Shown piece after piece: positions 33,387-42,856 of a DNA stretch of 64,000 nt; the stretch's first letter is position 1; each line of letters opens with the position of its first letter. The DNA lies in NCBI GenBank assembly GCA_015075375.1, contig JABTUM010000003.1, positions 806,001 to 870,000 on the forward strand, in the 5' to 3' direction. This DNA comes from Planctomycetota bacterium. GTDB taxonomy: Bacteria; Planctomycetota; SZUA-567; H5-PLA8. Below the pieces are notes generated by a model, which saw only the letters and a list, made by a program, of their open reading frames with translations, had not been told where the DNA came from and made no database searches. The position numbers were made by a program, and so were the translations under genes.

Positions 33387-36300
33387 CTACTGGCCCATCG
33401 AAGCCCCGATGTAGAAGAGTTCGGGGTCCACATCGCCCATCATCGTGCGCGAACCGTGCAGGATGAATTCACCCGTGTACGGCCCGTGGACGTGCCGGTC
33501 CGTAGGTGTACCCGGCACGCGCGAGTATACCCGGCTGTAGCGCCGCACGGTGAGCACATCCTGATACCGAGCGTCCGTCATTTCCACCACCACCGAAACA
33601 CGGAAGGTGTTCGAACGGAACTTGATCGGAAGCGTGACGGCGTCGTTGATGACTTCGCCCAGATCGGCCTTCTGCCACGACGTATTGGTGGCCTTCGCCT
33701 TGACGCCGTAAGCCACGTTCCCCGGGACGTCGTAGCTGGCGTTGGCGACGACCGGGTTCTCCCATTCCACCCAGTTGTGCGTGCCGGTGCGCTTGTGGTA
33801 CGGATAGCCGCGCGGAACGATCCAGAAGCTGTTGTAGGGCTGATTGGGCACGATGTTGTGCGCCCACGTGAAATCGCCGCGTACCACGGCGCCGTCGTTA
33901 GCGGATGTCGCCGCAGTGCCGGCAGCCACCGAACGATTGCGCGCGTCCCGGGTCATGGTGATGTGCCCGTCGCCGTCGAAATCGATCGCGCCGATGCGCC
34001 CATTGCTGAGCGAGACCAGCACGTCGTTGGCCGCACGCTCGCTGATGTAATGATGTTCGATGCGCAGGCCCGCCGCATCGCGCCCGCGGACTTCATCTAC
34101 GCGATACTGCCAGTTTCGAATCGTGGTCGCGCCCTGGAACGGCGGCGGCATGTAGGGGTACATGAAGGCCAGGGATGAGGGCAATGCGATCGGGTTCCCC
34201 TCCGGATCCACCGGCTCGCCGCTCGCATTCATCGACTTGGGCCACGCGCCGTAGTTGCCGCTGATGGGCCAATACCCGTCGATGGCCACCACGGCTTTGT
34301 TCCAGAGGCGAACGGGCGCCTTGCCGGTGGGCCGGAAGCCCATCAGCGCATCGGCCAAGGCCTGATCGGTCCAGTCGCCCGACGGCCCGAGACTCTGCCC
34401 CGACGCCACTTTGGAGCCGTCGAAGAAACTGCCCCGGTTGCGCGGATCGACCGGCCAATCGTTCGTACCCACGCCGCCCGAAGGCGCCGCGTGACAGACC
34501 GAATACGCGTTGACGCCCATGACGGGATCGCGCAGATGGATGTAGTAGCGCGTCATGTCCGGCGGGCCGACCATGCCCTTGCCCGCTGCGGCATCCAACT
34601 CCGCTTTCAAGCTCGCCACCAGCGAGTCCGTGTTCACCGGCAGCGGGGGCCGGTAGACCATATGCCCCAGCATCGCCACGAAATCGGCCCAGGTGCGGAA
34701 CGGATGGTTGCGCACGGGCGCCGAGCGCATTTCGGGCTCGGTCTGATTGCGAACCGTATGGTGGAGGTAGCGGAATTCGCCGCCGAGGGCATCTTCGAGC
34801 GTGTTGTAGGGGAAGTCGAGTACTCGGTCCATCTGTACCGAAGCTTGCGCCAGCGTCGCGCCTGGACCGCCGGGGGGATACTGGCCCCAGTACTGCAGCG
34901 CCTGCGGATACAGGCCGCGGCTCTCGATGGGATTGATCGGCTGCGCGCCGCCGCCGGCCGGAATAACCATCCCTTCCTCCGGACGGTACGGTTCACCAAA
35001 GGGGCGTTCAGTTATCGCGCCGGTGAAGCGGCGGTTGTAGAGGTGATTGCCGCGCATCCAGTAGCGGTTGTAGGTCGTGAAGTAGTCCGGCACGACCACC
35101 GAGCTGTTGTTATCCAGGTGGTCGCCGAAGCTGGCCCAGATGGGATTCTTGAGCCGGTTCGTCGCGTCGTTCGTATAGGCCAACCCCAAACGCGGATGCG
35201 CTTCCAAGTCATGGAAGCCCACGCCCCCGTCGCGATGCGGCGTCTCGTTCAGCGGGATGGCGATGTTGGCCACGTCCGTGGAATTGTCGGTCAGAAAGGG
35301 CAACTGCTGGACCGGGTTGGGCCACCACGGATTGATCTGGTAATCCATGATCTCGTCGGCGATCAATTCCTGGTACTTCCGGCCCACGCGCGTCAAGCGC
35401 CACGCATCGCCCTTACTGACGCGAGGCATGAACGGCGTGAATTCGGTCAGGAAGCCTGTCTCTTTGGGCACCGGAATCATCGGATCGACCGGCTGCTGGT
35501 CGGCCAGCGCCGTGTTCGCGATATCGTCGTCGTCGATCAGTTTGGTGCTCAACGGCGGCGCGCCGGGCTGCTGCCCTGCGAAGCTGGGGTACGCGCCCGT
35601 GTAAATCGGCATGTAGCGCCGGAACTGGTCGGCCCAGTGCACGCTGAGCCCCGAACCCGGATACAGCAGCAGGTAGTCTGGATTGGGCAAGCCGTGCAGC
35701 GCATGCGGCATGGGCGAATCCCAACCGACGGGGATATTAAAGAGACCTCCGTTGGAATTGTAGGTGCTGGTGCCGAGCTGCAGCCGGTTACCGGTGTACG
35801 CCGGCACACGGCCTTCGGGGAAGGGCAGCGAACCATTCACCTTGTTGTCGTCCGGCTTCATAAATCCGCCGGTGTTTTTGATCGTGGGAATGGGGCGCAC
35901 GCGCTGGCGGAACCAGTCGGGCCAATTGTGCCGGAAGTCCGGCCGGCAGGTCATGCGCGAGTGCGATAGCGCATCGGTACCGGCGTTGGTGGCCGGCGGT
36001 GAAATCGACTGGTCGTAGTGGCAGTCCACAAAGACGTCGTCGCCGATGTCGCCCGTGCCGCGGAAGGTCGTGGCATTCCAGGACGTGTACGTTACCGGCT
36101 CCGGCGTGAAGAAATCCATCTTGCCCAAGTACATATACGGCCGTTCGGGATCGATATGCCGGTGGTACGAAAAGCTGCCCAGTGCCCGCGCCGCCGCGGT
36201 CGTACCTTGGGCATTGGCCACGTGATCCGCAAGCGTTCCGGCGGTCTTTTCGTCGATCAACTCCTGATACAAATTGTCGCCCGCATCCGCATTGGGGAAG

Positions 36301-39281
36301 GTCCGGATGTTGTACTCGCGCGGCTCGAAGCGGTAGCCGTACCAGCCCGGGTTCTTGGGGCTGTTGGCGCCTCCCGCGGATGCGAAATCCATCAAGGGCT
36401 CCCACAGCGAGCCCGTATCGTAGGCGTGGGCGGTGAGCGGATCGATGATCGGCAGGCCCACGTCGTCCGCGAAGTCGGCCGAAGGGAAGACCGGCGTGCC
36501 GTTCACCCAGCCCACCCGGACCCGCGCGTCGTCGTGGATCGGAATGGGAATCAGCGGGTTAGTAACCGAATTCTGCGCCACCGTGGCGTCGTAAATCACC
36601 ATCGCCTGCATGATCGGATTGTTGATCTGGTGGAACCCCGCACCGGAGTTCTTCAAAGGTTTGATCTTGTTCTCCGAGTCGTGCTTCATGCAGATGAAGT
36701 ACGGGCGGCAGTTCCAATCTTTGTCCGTATTGAACGATCCGTCGTGCATCCACGTTTCCGACTTAAACGGATTCGTCAACGGATCGTACGGGTTGCCCGG
36801 CGTGACCAGTTCCGGCTTCACCCACGGGTTCTCGACCGGATGCCAAGGCATATCCGGCGTGGCGGCCTCCAGGCGCAGCGCCACCCATGGGTTGGTCTCG
36901 GGATCCCACTGGTGAGGCAGCGGCAGAGCCGGATCCTTCAAGCCCAGCATGACCGGGATGTAGTAGTTCCTCTTGCCGTCGAAGGGCTGGTTCGGATTGC
37001 ACAACCGCAGCTCGCTGTCCAGGAAGCGCGCCTTCCAATGCAGGTGCGGCGCCACCGAGGTGCGGTTCAGCATCGACGGGATCTTCTCGGGCGTCAGCAG
37101 GCCGTAGATAACCGGGAAGAGGCTGACGTTCACGTTGATGGCGTCGTACCACTTGGCCGCATCGTCCGCGACGTCCTCGGGGTCCGCCAAGGGGTCTTCC
37201 GGGTTGCCCCATTTCTCTTGGATGCCATACGCTCGGATGGCCAAGCGAGTGCCCGAATAGATAAAGTGCGCGCTACCGATGCCCTGATCGTCGTTAAACT
37301 TTCGCATTGGACTGTTATACGTGGCGGCGGACTTGGTGGGCGGCATGTTGCCGGGGTAGCGGCTGAGTCCCATGTTGCGTTCGGCGGCCGAGAGCCGGCC
37401 CTTGTTCCACTTACCGGCCATCCAGATGTGCGCCGTCGGAGGCATCCAGTGCGTCCCGATGCCGATCGAGTCGTAGCTGCTGCCCACATGCGCCCAGTTG
37501 TTGTAGTTCAGCCCGCTTGGATCGGGGCCGATGCCCAGCATCGAGGTGTACCCCGGCGCGCCGCCGAAATACCATGCCGCCATCAGGTCGGTCCAGAATC
37601 GCCCGCGCGCAACTTGTGGCACCATATGAAGCTGGAACGGGCGGCGCTTGGGATGCCCGTACACACCCGCGCCGATGTAGCGCAAGCGGCCGTACGCGGC
37701 GGATTGGTTGGTGGCAGGAGAAAAAACATCCGTCGCCGCCGCGCCCAAGCCCCCGCGAATGGGATCCTGCATATCGAAGCCGAAGCCCTGGAAAGACAAC
37801 TCGGGATGGTTGACGTCTCCGCCGAGTGTCGTGGTGGCGTTGCCGGAAGCCAAACGCCCGTCCGAAGAGCCTCGCCCTGTGGCGTACCAGCGGTACGAAG
37901 CTTCCCGCGTATCCGTCACCAGCCACTTATCCGCCGTCGCGCCGCCCATCTGCGTCCAGTTGCTATAGCGGAGAGAGAAGGGAAAAGTTGGAACCCACAT
38001 CACGTAGCGCGGGGCTTCAAAATTGTAGCGATTGGGGTGTTCGGGGCTGGCATTATAGAAGGTTGTAAGCTCATTCGCGAACAATAGGCCCAATGTTCCG
38101 TGGCCGTCCATCGGCGAGGAGCCCACATCGCCGGCTGAACCGCCCGAAGTCAGCAAAGCAGCTTGGTCGCGGTTACGCCCCCAAGGCAGCATGACCGCCG
38201 GGAAAGCATACACTCCGTCGTCGCGGCGCTTGTTGCCAACCATGGTTTGAGCGGTCCAGTTCGCCGCCGGGTTCGGATACTTGGCGTTGTCCAGTGATTC
38301 GAACTGGTGGTTGAGCACATCTGGACGCTTGCCGAGCAGGTACTCCAGCGTGCGGCGATCGGGGGCGGCGTATTTGGTCCGCGCCACCACAGCGGCGCCT
38401 TTGCCTTGGTAATCGGGCGCACCGCGCAAAAGCGTTTCGTAGATGCCCGAGTCTTCGACGGCCACGTCGGTGCCGCGGACGCCCGCCGCGATGCGCACTT
38501 TCTCGGGCAGGAAGACGTCGTTCAGGTTAAAGCCGCCGTCTTTGGGCGTGATGCCCACCTGGACGAATCCGTATCCCGAACCGGCGTTGACGCGGAACTT
38601 CTTCACGCGTGCCGAATTCAGGTAGGGCCAGATGTCCGTGAGTTCCTTAGGGTCAAGCGGATGGCGCTGCGACCAAGCAGATTCCCCCGCCTTAGCGGCA
38701 GAAGTCCCGGGAATGAACTGGAAGCGATAGCCGAAGGGCGTGTTGTCGCCGCCCACGCCGCCCAGCGTCTCCTCGTTCCAGAACATCATCTGCCACGTAT
38801 CGAGGAAATTCCGCGCATTCAAGGAACTGGCGACCACGTCGTGGCTGGGCGCCGGTCCGGTCATCCCCGAACCCAGGTTATTGCCCGCGGCAAGACGAAC
38901 GTCGTTCACGCTGGTACGCACGCCGGTGGGAGGGTCGACCATGTAGTAGGGGTTGTAGCCGTAGCGGGACGTCCAGCCGACTCCGCCGTTGGATGCGTTC
39001 GCGGTGAAATTGGGGTTGGCCGCGGAGAGCACGTTACGGTCGTCGTGCAACACGCGCAGAGCCATCTGAAAGCCGGCCTCGGCCAGCGCATCCACCGCCG
39101 TGGCGTCGCGGGAATTGGCCGCGCCGATCAGTTCGATGCGGCCCTGCTCGGCAAAGGACAAGCCTAGGACCACCAGCACGGCCAGCATGCCCACGATGAC
39201 GATGAGCACGAATCCGCGCCGGTCGCCGGACTGCCGGGCCTGGCGCAGCACCTTCTCGGCCCATGGGGCGCTCTGCTTCAT
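33387..39281 (-). CDS. Giant GspK-like tip pseudopilin (1964 residues)
   Basis: The N-terminus is a pilin-type transmembrane helix, RG|FVLIVIVGMLAVLVVLGL, but the residue at +5 is Val, not Glu. The lack of Glu5 is characteristic of GspK, the tip pseudopilin of type II secretion. GspK is normally ~300 residues; this is more than six times longer. The rest is rich in Trp, Pro, Asn, Gly and Tyr, with no obvious long repeat. An EF-hand-type loop DFDGDGHITMTRD lies near residue 1766. No signature of known enzymes is apparent. Its place after the H-, I- and J-like genes supports a GspK role; an adhesin-like extension at the pilus tip is a plausible reading of its size. Confidence 0.72.
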   Translation of the reverse strand: MKQSAPWAEKVLRQARQSGDRRGFVLIVIVGMLAVLVVLGLSFAEQGRIELIGAANSRDATAVDALAEAGFQMALRVLHDDRNVLSAANPNFTANASNGGVGWTSRYGYNPYYMVDPPTGVRTSVNDVRLAAGNNLGSGMTGPAPSHDVVASSLNARNFLDTWQMMFWNEETLGGVGGDNTPFGYRFQFIPGTSAAKAGESAWSQRHPLDPKELTDIWPYLNSARVKKFRVNAGSGYGFVQVGITPKDGGFNLNDVFLPEKVRIAAGVRGTDVAVEDSGIYETLLRGAPDYQGKGAAVVARTKYAAPDRRTLEYLLGKRPDVLNHQFESLDNAKYPNPAANWTAQTMVGNKRRDDGVYAFPAVMLPWGRNRDQAALLTSGGSAGDVGSSPMDGHGTLGLLFANELTTFYNASPEHPNRYNFEAPRYVMWVPTFPFSLRYSNWTQMGGATADKWLVTDTREASYRWYATGRGSSDGRLASGNATTTLGGDVNHPELSFQGFGFDMQDPIRGGLGAAATDVFSPATNQSAAYGRLRYIGAGVYGHPKRRPFQLHMVPQVARGRFWTDLMAAWYFGGAPGYTSMLGIGPDPSGLNYNNWAHVGSSYDSIGIGTHWMPPTAHIWMAGKWNKGRLSAAERNMGLSRYPGNMPPTKSAATYNSPMRKFNDDQGIGSAHFIYSGTRLAIRAYGIQEKWGNPEDPLADPEDVADDAAKWYDAINVNVSLFPVIYGLLTPEKIPSMLNRTSVAPHLHWKARFLDSELRLCNPNQPFDGKRNYYIPVMLGLKDPALPLPHQWDPETNPWVALRLEAATPDMPWHPVENPWVKPELVTPGNPYDPLTNPFKSETWMHDGSFNTDKDWNCRPYFICMKHDSENKIKPLKNSGAGFHQINNPIMQAMVIYDATVAQNSVTNPLIPIPIHDDARVRVGWVNGTPVFPSADFADDVGLPIIDPLTAHAYDTGSLWEPLMDFASAGGANSPKNPGWYGYRFEPREYNIRTFPNADAGDNLYQELIDEKTAGTLADHVANAQGTTAAARALGSFSYHRHIDPERPYMYLGKMDFFTPEPVTYTSWNATTFRGTGDIGDDVFVDCHYDQSISPPATNAGTDALSHSRMTCRPDFRHNWPDWFRQRVRPIPTIKNTGGFMKPDDNKVNGSLPFPEGRVPAYTGNRLQLGTSTYNSNGGLFNIPVGWDSPMPHALHGLPNPDYLLLYPGSGLSVHWADQFRRYMPIYTGAYPSFAGQQPGAPPLSTKLIDDDDIANTALADQQPVDPMIPVPKETGFLTEFTPFMPRVSKGDAWRLTRVGRKYQELIADEIMDYQINPWWPNPVQQLPFLTDNSTDVANIAIPLNETPHRDGGVGFHDLEAHPRLGLAYTNDATNRLKNPIWASFGDHLDNNSSVVVPDYFTTYNRYWMRGNHLYNRRFTGAITERPFGEPYRPEEGMVIPAGGGAQPINPIESRGLYPQALQYWGQYPPGGPGATLAQASVQMDRVLDFPYNTLEDALGGEFRYLHHTVRNQTEPEMRSAPVRNHPFRTWADFVAMLGHMVYRPPLPVNTDSLVASLKAELDAAAGKGMVGPPDMTRYYIHLRDPVMGVNAYSVCHAAPSGGVGTNDWPVDPRNRGSFFDGSKVASGQSLGPSGDWTDQALADALMGFRPTGKAPVRLWNKAVVAIDGYWPISGNYGAWPKSMNASGEPVDPEGNPIALPSSLAFMYPYMPPPFQGATTIRNWQYRVDEVRGRDAAGLRIEHHYISERAANDVLVSLSNGRIGAIDFDGDGHITMTRDARNRSVAAGTAATSANDGAVVRGDFTWAHNIVPNQPYNSFWIVPRGYPYHKRTGTHNWVEWENPVVANASYDVPGNVAYGVKAKATNTSWQKADLGEVINDAVTLPIKFRSNTFRVSVVVEMTDARYQDVLTVRRYSRVYSRVPGTPTDRHVHGPYTGEFILHGSRTMMGDVDPELFYIGASMGQ

Positions 39282-39302
39282 GACGTACTCTCCCCGTCTG
39301 CC

Positions 39303-40517
39303 TTACTGCGGATTGCCGAACTGGAAAATGCGCGAGGCAAAGCGGTAACCTTGCAAATTGCGCGGGTTGCGCAGCACAAATTCGACATCGAACGCGCACG
39401 GGGCTCGGTCTCCGTCCGTGACGCCGGCGGTAGGACCGCCGTTGGACAAATTCCACCCCAGCAGCGTGTCGCCCTGATCGCCCTGGTCGCTGGCCCGCTC
39501 GATCGCTCCGTTGGCCGGATTGAAGAAGAGCGGGTCGATCTTGATGCGGCGCAGCAGGTTCCCGTAGCTGTGGTCGGCCCGGACCAAGCCGTAGGTGGGC
39601 GTATCGAAGCCCACGATCTGGTGCCGCAGCACCGACAACTGCGTGGACTGCCGGGCCCCGTCGTCGGAAATGCTGAACTTCATGCTGACCAGGACAATGT
39701 TCGCGTTATCGAGCGTCAACGTATAGGGGCTATTGAACGCGCGCTCTTCGGCGTAGAACCAGCAGGCCACGTTGCCGCCGTCGGTCAGCGCGGCCGTACC
39801 GCCCGTGATCTTGTCGGCGTTGGCGTCAAGGCGGTAGTCAGGCCGCGGCCAGCCCCAAGCTCCGACCCGAACGTCGTTGAACGAGGCGAGATCCGTGCCG
39901 CTGACCCCGCTTTCGCCGCCCACGGCGTTGCGCAGACCGTAAAAGGCCGGCAGCCACCAGCCGCGGAAACCGGGGTAGGTCGTGGACTGATTATGCCAGT
40001 TCTGGTAATTCGTTCCGACGCTCATCGTATAGCCCAAGCTGTCCTTCCAGAATTGGGCGGGATCGCTGAGCGAAACGCGCTTGGCGTACTGCGCACCCGA
40101 GAACCAAGGGTCGTACTTTTCGTCGCGGGTGTAGGCGAGCGCCTTACTGGTCACGCTGCCGTTGGCCAGATCGCGCTGGAAATCGGTATTGCCCGAGGCC
40201 AGGTAGTTCTGGTCGATGTTCGAATTGGTCGCTTCGTACACGCCGCTGCACCCGGTAATGCCCTTGCAGACCGGCTTGATCCAGGTGCCCTTCAGCGGAA
40301 TCGCCTGTCCCAGATAGGTTCGCATGTCGTTGTTGATGAACTTGGCCGTCTCGAATACGTCCGTCGTGCCTTGGCTGTTCTGGTACACATTCAAACAAGC
40401 GGCGTAGATCAGCGCGCCTACGGTCATCAGCAAGACGCTGATGCCCGTCACCACCATCACTTCCACCAGCGTGAAGCCGGCCGCCGCGCGGCGGCGCGGG
40501 TTTCTAGAGCGCGTCAT
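39303..40517 (-). CDS. GspJ/PilW-like minor pseudopilin
   Basis: 404 residues with AG|FTLVEVMVVTGISVLLMTVG and Glu at +5, after a basic leader (MTRSRNPRRRAAAG). The C-terminal domain is longer than normal GspJ (~200) and contains CKGITGCSG, one of the few Cys pairs in this operon. It overlaps the following (GspI-like) gene's end by 14 bp, so the four minor pilin genes are tightly packed. Position between I- and K-like genes supports GspJ, although sequence alone would allow PilW. Confidence 0.75.
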   Translation of the reverse strand: MTRSRNPRRRAAAGFTLVEVMVVTGISVLLMTVGALIYAACLNVYQNSQGTTDVFETAKFINNDMRTYLGQAIPLKGTWIKPVCKGITGCSGVYEATNSNIDQNYLASGNTDFQRDLANGSVTSKALAYTRDEKYDPWFSGAQYAKRVSLSDPAQFWKDSLGYTMSVGTNYQNWHNQSTTYPGFRGWWLPAFYGLRNAVGGESGVSGTDLASFNDVRVGAWGWPRPDYRLDANADKITGGTAALTDGGNVACWFYAEERAFNSPYTLTLDNANIVLVSMKFSISDDGARQSTQLSVLRHQIVGFDTPTYGLVRADHSYGNLLRRIKIDPLFFNPANGAIERASDQGDQGDTLLGWNLSNGGPTAGVTDGDRAPCAFDVEFVLRNPRNLQGYRFASRIFQFGNPQ

Positions 40518-41115
40518 ATTTCAGCCCCACACCGGAGAAGACGAATCGGAAGATGTATTTTCGAGCGCCGCGAAAGATGCTCAATTCGACCGTCTTGAGG
40601 TTGCCCGGAAGAGCGCCGAAATCGGCCGTGTCGTATATGGGCGATCCGTCGATCCGTTCGGTCCAGTCGTTGTCGCTGCCGCCGGCTTCCGGAACCCACT
40701 TCGGCGTGTAATCCGATGCTCCGGTGATGGCCCACGTATAGCCTTGGTACGCGCCGCAACCGGTCGTAGGCAGGTTGCCTGAAGCGCCCACCGCGCCCAC
40801 CTGAAAGGGCGCATCGGCGGTTCCCGCATAGAAGTCGCCCTTCTTGCCCACCGTCAGATCCGCCAAGGTGATCTGGTGCCCGCCGCTGACCAGCACACCC
40901 GCCGTCGCGTCGTCGTTCAATCGGAAGCGGACCCAATCGGCCCACATGTTGGCGAGATCCTGCGAGATGATCAGTTCCTGGGCTCGCACGCGCGAATGCA
41001 TCCCCGCGCTGAAGACGGCCACCACGCCCAGCACGCCCATCAGCAGGATGAACATGGCCACGATCGCTTCGAACATCGTGAAGCCCGGCGGCCGAATCAT
41101 TTTCAAGTTACGCAT
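40504..41115 (-). CDS. GspI/PilV-like minor pseudopilin
   Basis: 203 residues with PG|FTMFEAIVAMFILLMGVLGVV and Glu at +5. The segment after the helix (FSAGMHSRVRAQELIISQDLA) matches the PilV/GspI pattern in which a hydrophobic stalk leads into a small soluble domain. It lies between the H- and J-like genes, as GspI does in type II secretion operons. The 52-nt gap upstream is short and the downstream gene overlaps its end. Confidence 0.75.
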   Translation of the reverse strand: MRNLKMIRPPGFTMFEAIVAMFILLMGVLGVVAVFSAGMHSRVRAQELIISQDLANMWADWVRFRLNDDATAGVLVSGGHQITLADLTVGKKGDFYAGTADAPFQVGAVGASGNLPTTGCGAYQGYTWAITGASDYTPKWVPEAGGSDNDWTERIDGSPIYDTADFGALPGNLKTVELSIFRGARKYIFRFVFSGVGLKYDAL

Positions 41116-41167
41116 ACCGCCTCCGCCTTGACCCGTTGCCGAACGCTACACCCTGCCGGACCGCCCG

Positions 41168-42856
41168 CTACGGATACGTCCCGTCGCCGCTGCTCGTCCC
41201 GCCGCTCGAACTGGAGACGCCGCTCGAACTGGGCGTACCCGTCGTCGTGGCGGTGCTCGTGTTCGAGGTCGAATTGGCCGACGTATTCGACGTGCTGCTG
41301 TTCGCCGTGCTGGAGTTGCTGGTGGTGTTGTTCGAACTGTTCGAGGTCGACGAATTGGACGCCGACGTCGAGGCCGTACCTGTGCTGGAAGTGCTGGCAT
41401 TGCTGGTGCTGCTGTTCGAACCCGTGGCCGACGTATTGGTGCTGTTGTTAGACGACGTGTTGCTGTTAGAGGTCGAGTTCGTGGTGTTGTTCGTCGAGTT
41501 GCTGGTCGAATTGCTGGTGCTGTTGGACGCCGTCGAATTCGAGGACGTCGAGGCGGTCCCGGTGCTGGATGTGCTGGTGTTGGATGCGGTACTCGCCGTC
41601 GAATTCGAATTGGTGGAGTTCGAGCTGTTGCTCGAGTTCGCGGTGCTCGTGGAATTGCTCGACGAGGTGCTCGGATCGTAAATGTCTTCGTAGTCGGGGA
41701 CCGCCGATTCGCCGCCCTTGCCGTAGCGCTTGGGCAGCGTCATGCTGACGTAGATCGCGCCGGTGGACCCACCGCCTTGCCCGTCCTTGCTCCCGCCGAT
41801 CACCACGTAACGCTGTTCGCGCGTGACCGTATCGACGACACGCAGGACCATGTTGCGGATCCCGGAGATCGCGCCGGTGTCTTCCTCCAGCCCGCCCAGG
41901 AAGCTGGTGTTGGGGCTGGTCTTCACGCGCCCGTCGGGCTGGAAAATGGGCAGAAAGAGCGGGTACCACTCCTTGGGGAAGTGCTGTTCGGATGGGTCCA
42001 TCGAAGGCGCGAGGAGCGCGTCTTCGTAGAAGCGACCGGCGTAGGCGTGCAGGATGCCGGCCACGCGCTCTTCGTACGCCGAGGGCTTGTCCAGCATCGG
42101 CGCCTGATCCACCACGATATGGTCGGGCAGGTTGAAGCCGCTGAGCGTGAAGTCGCGCATTTGCGCTTCGGTGCCGAAGGTGTAATTCGCTCCCGTACCC
42201 GAAACAACGACGTAACCGTCGGCTCCGCCGTAGTTGGTCGTCGTGAAGTTGAACGTGCCGTACGCCGTGTTGTGGATGCCGCGGCCGATGATATCGTACG
42301 TCCACTTCGACGAATCCCCGCGCTCCATCGCCGACGCCGGCGGCGTCACCTTCATGTAGGTCATCTCGAAGTAGGCTTGGTCCGAAGTCAAATCGTTCAG
42401 GTCCAGTGTATTCGAGCCGACCATGTAGACGAAGGCGCCGTTGGCCAAGCTCGCTCCGTCCAGTTCTTCGCGGTACATCGTCCAGGGGTTTGATGCGCCG
42501 CTGTACGATTGCGGCGGCGCGTCGGCGGCGGCCAGGCTGCCGCGGAAGTTCAGCGCGCGGGCGCCGTACACGATCGTGTGCTTGCCTTTCTGGTCGCGCA
42601 GGATAATCGGCAGTACGTTCACGTTCTTGCTCATCGCATAAAACCGAGCCTCGCGGAACGCCGAGACCAGTGTGTCGGCCGCGGCATCGACGCGTGAGGT
42701 ATGCGTAAACGCACCCAGCGCCGAAGCCATGATCGCCATCAGGATGACCATGATGGATATCACGACCAGCAGTTCGGTCAGCGTCACGCCTTCTTCGCGC
42801 TCGCTCTTGCCGGATCGCACTCGCACCTGAGCCGGCGCCAACACACGCATCAGCAT
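41168..42856 (-). CDS. GspH/FimT-like pseudopilin with Ser/Thr/Asn-rich tail
   Basis: 562 residues. A leader of 22 residues precedes EG|VTLTELLVVISIMVILMAIMA, with Glu at +5, followed by FTHTSRVDAAADTLVSAFREAR, the GspH/FimT-type segment. Residues ~40-393 form a soluble domain. The last ~167 residues (396-562, DNA 41168-41671) consist almost entirely of Ser, Thr, Asn, Ala and Gly, such as SSNSTSTANSSNS, a low-complexity tail with no known domain. It is the first gene of the operon; GAGAGGA lies nine bases before the ATG. The tail may be flexible, surface-exposed or glycosylated. Confidence 0.78.
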   Translation of the reverse strand: MLMRVLAPAQVRVRSGKSEREEGVTLTELLVVISIMVILMAIMASALGAFTHTSRVDAAADTLVSAFREARFYAMSKNVNVLPIILRDQKGKHTIVYGARALNFRGSLAAADAPPQSYSGASNPWTMYREELDGASLANGAFVYMVGSNTLDLNDLTSDQAYFEMTYMKVTPPASAMERGDSSKWTYDIIGRGIHNTAYGTFNFTTTNYGGADGYVVVSGTGANYTFGTEAQMRDFTLSGFNLPDHIVVDQAPMLDKPSAYEERVAGILHAYAGRFYEDALLAPSMDPSEQHFPKEWYPLFLPIFQPDGRVKTSPNTSFLGGLEEDTGAISGIRNMVLRVVDTVTREQRYVVIGGSKDGQGGGSTGAIYVSMTLPKRYGKGGESAVPDYEDIYDPSTSSSNSTSTANSSNSSNSTNSNSTASTASNTSTSSTGTASTSSNSTASNSTSNSTSNSTNNTTNSTSNSNTSSNNSTNTSATGSNSSTSNASTSSTGTASTSASNSSTSNSSNNTTSNSSTANSSTSNTSANSTSNTSTATTTGTPSSSGVSSSSGGTSSGDGTYP

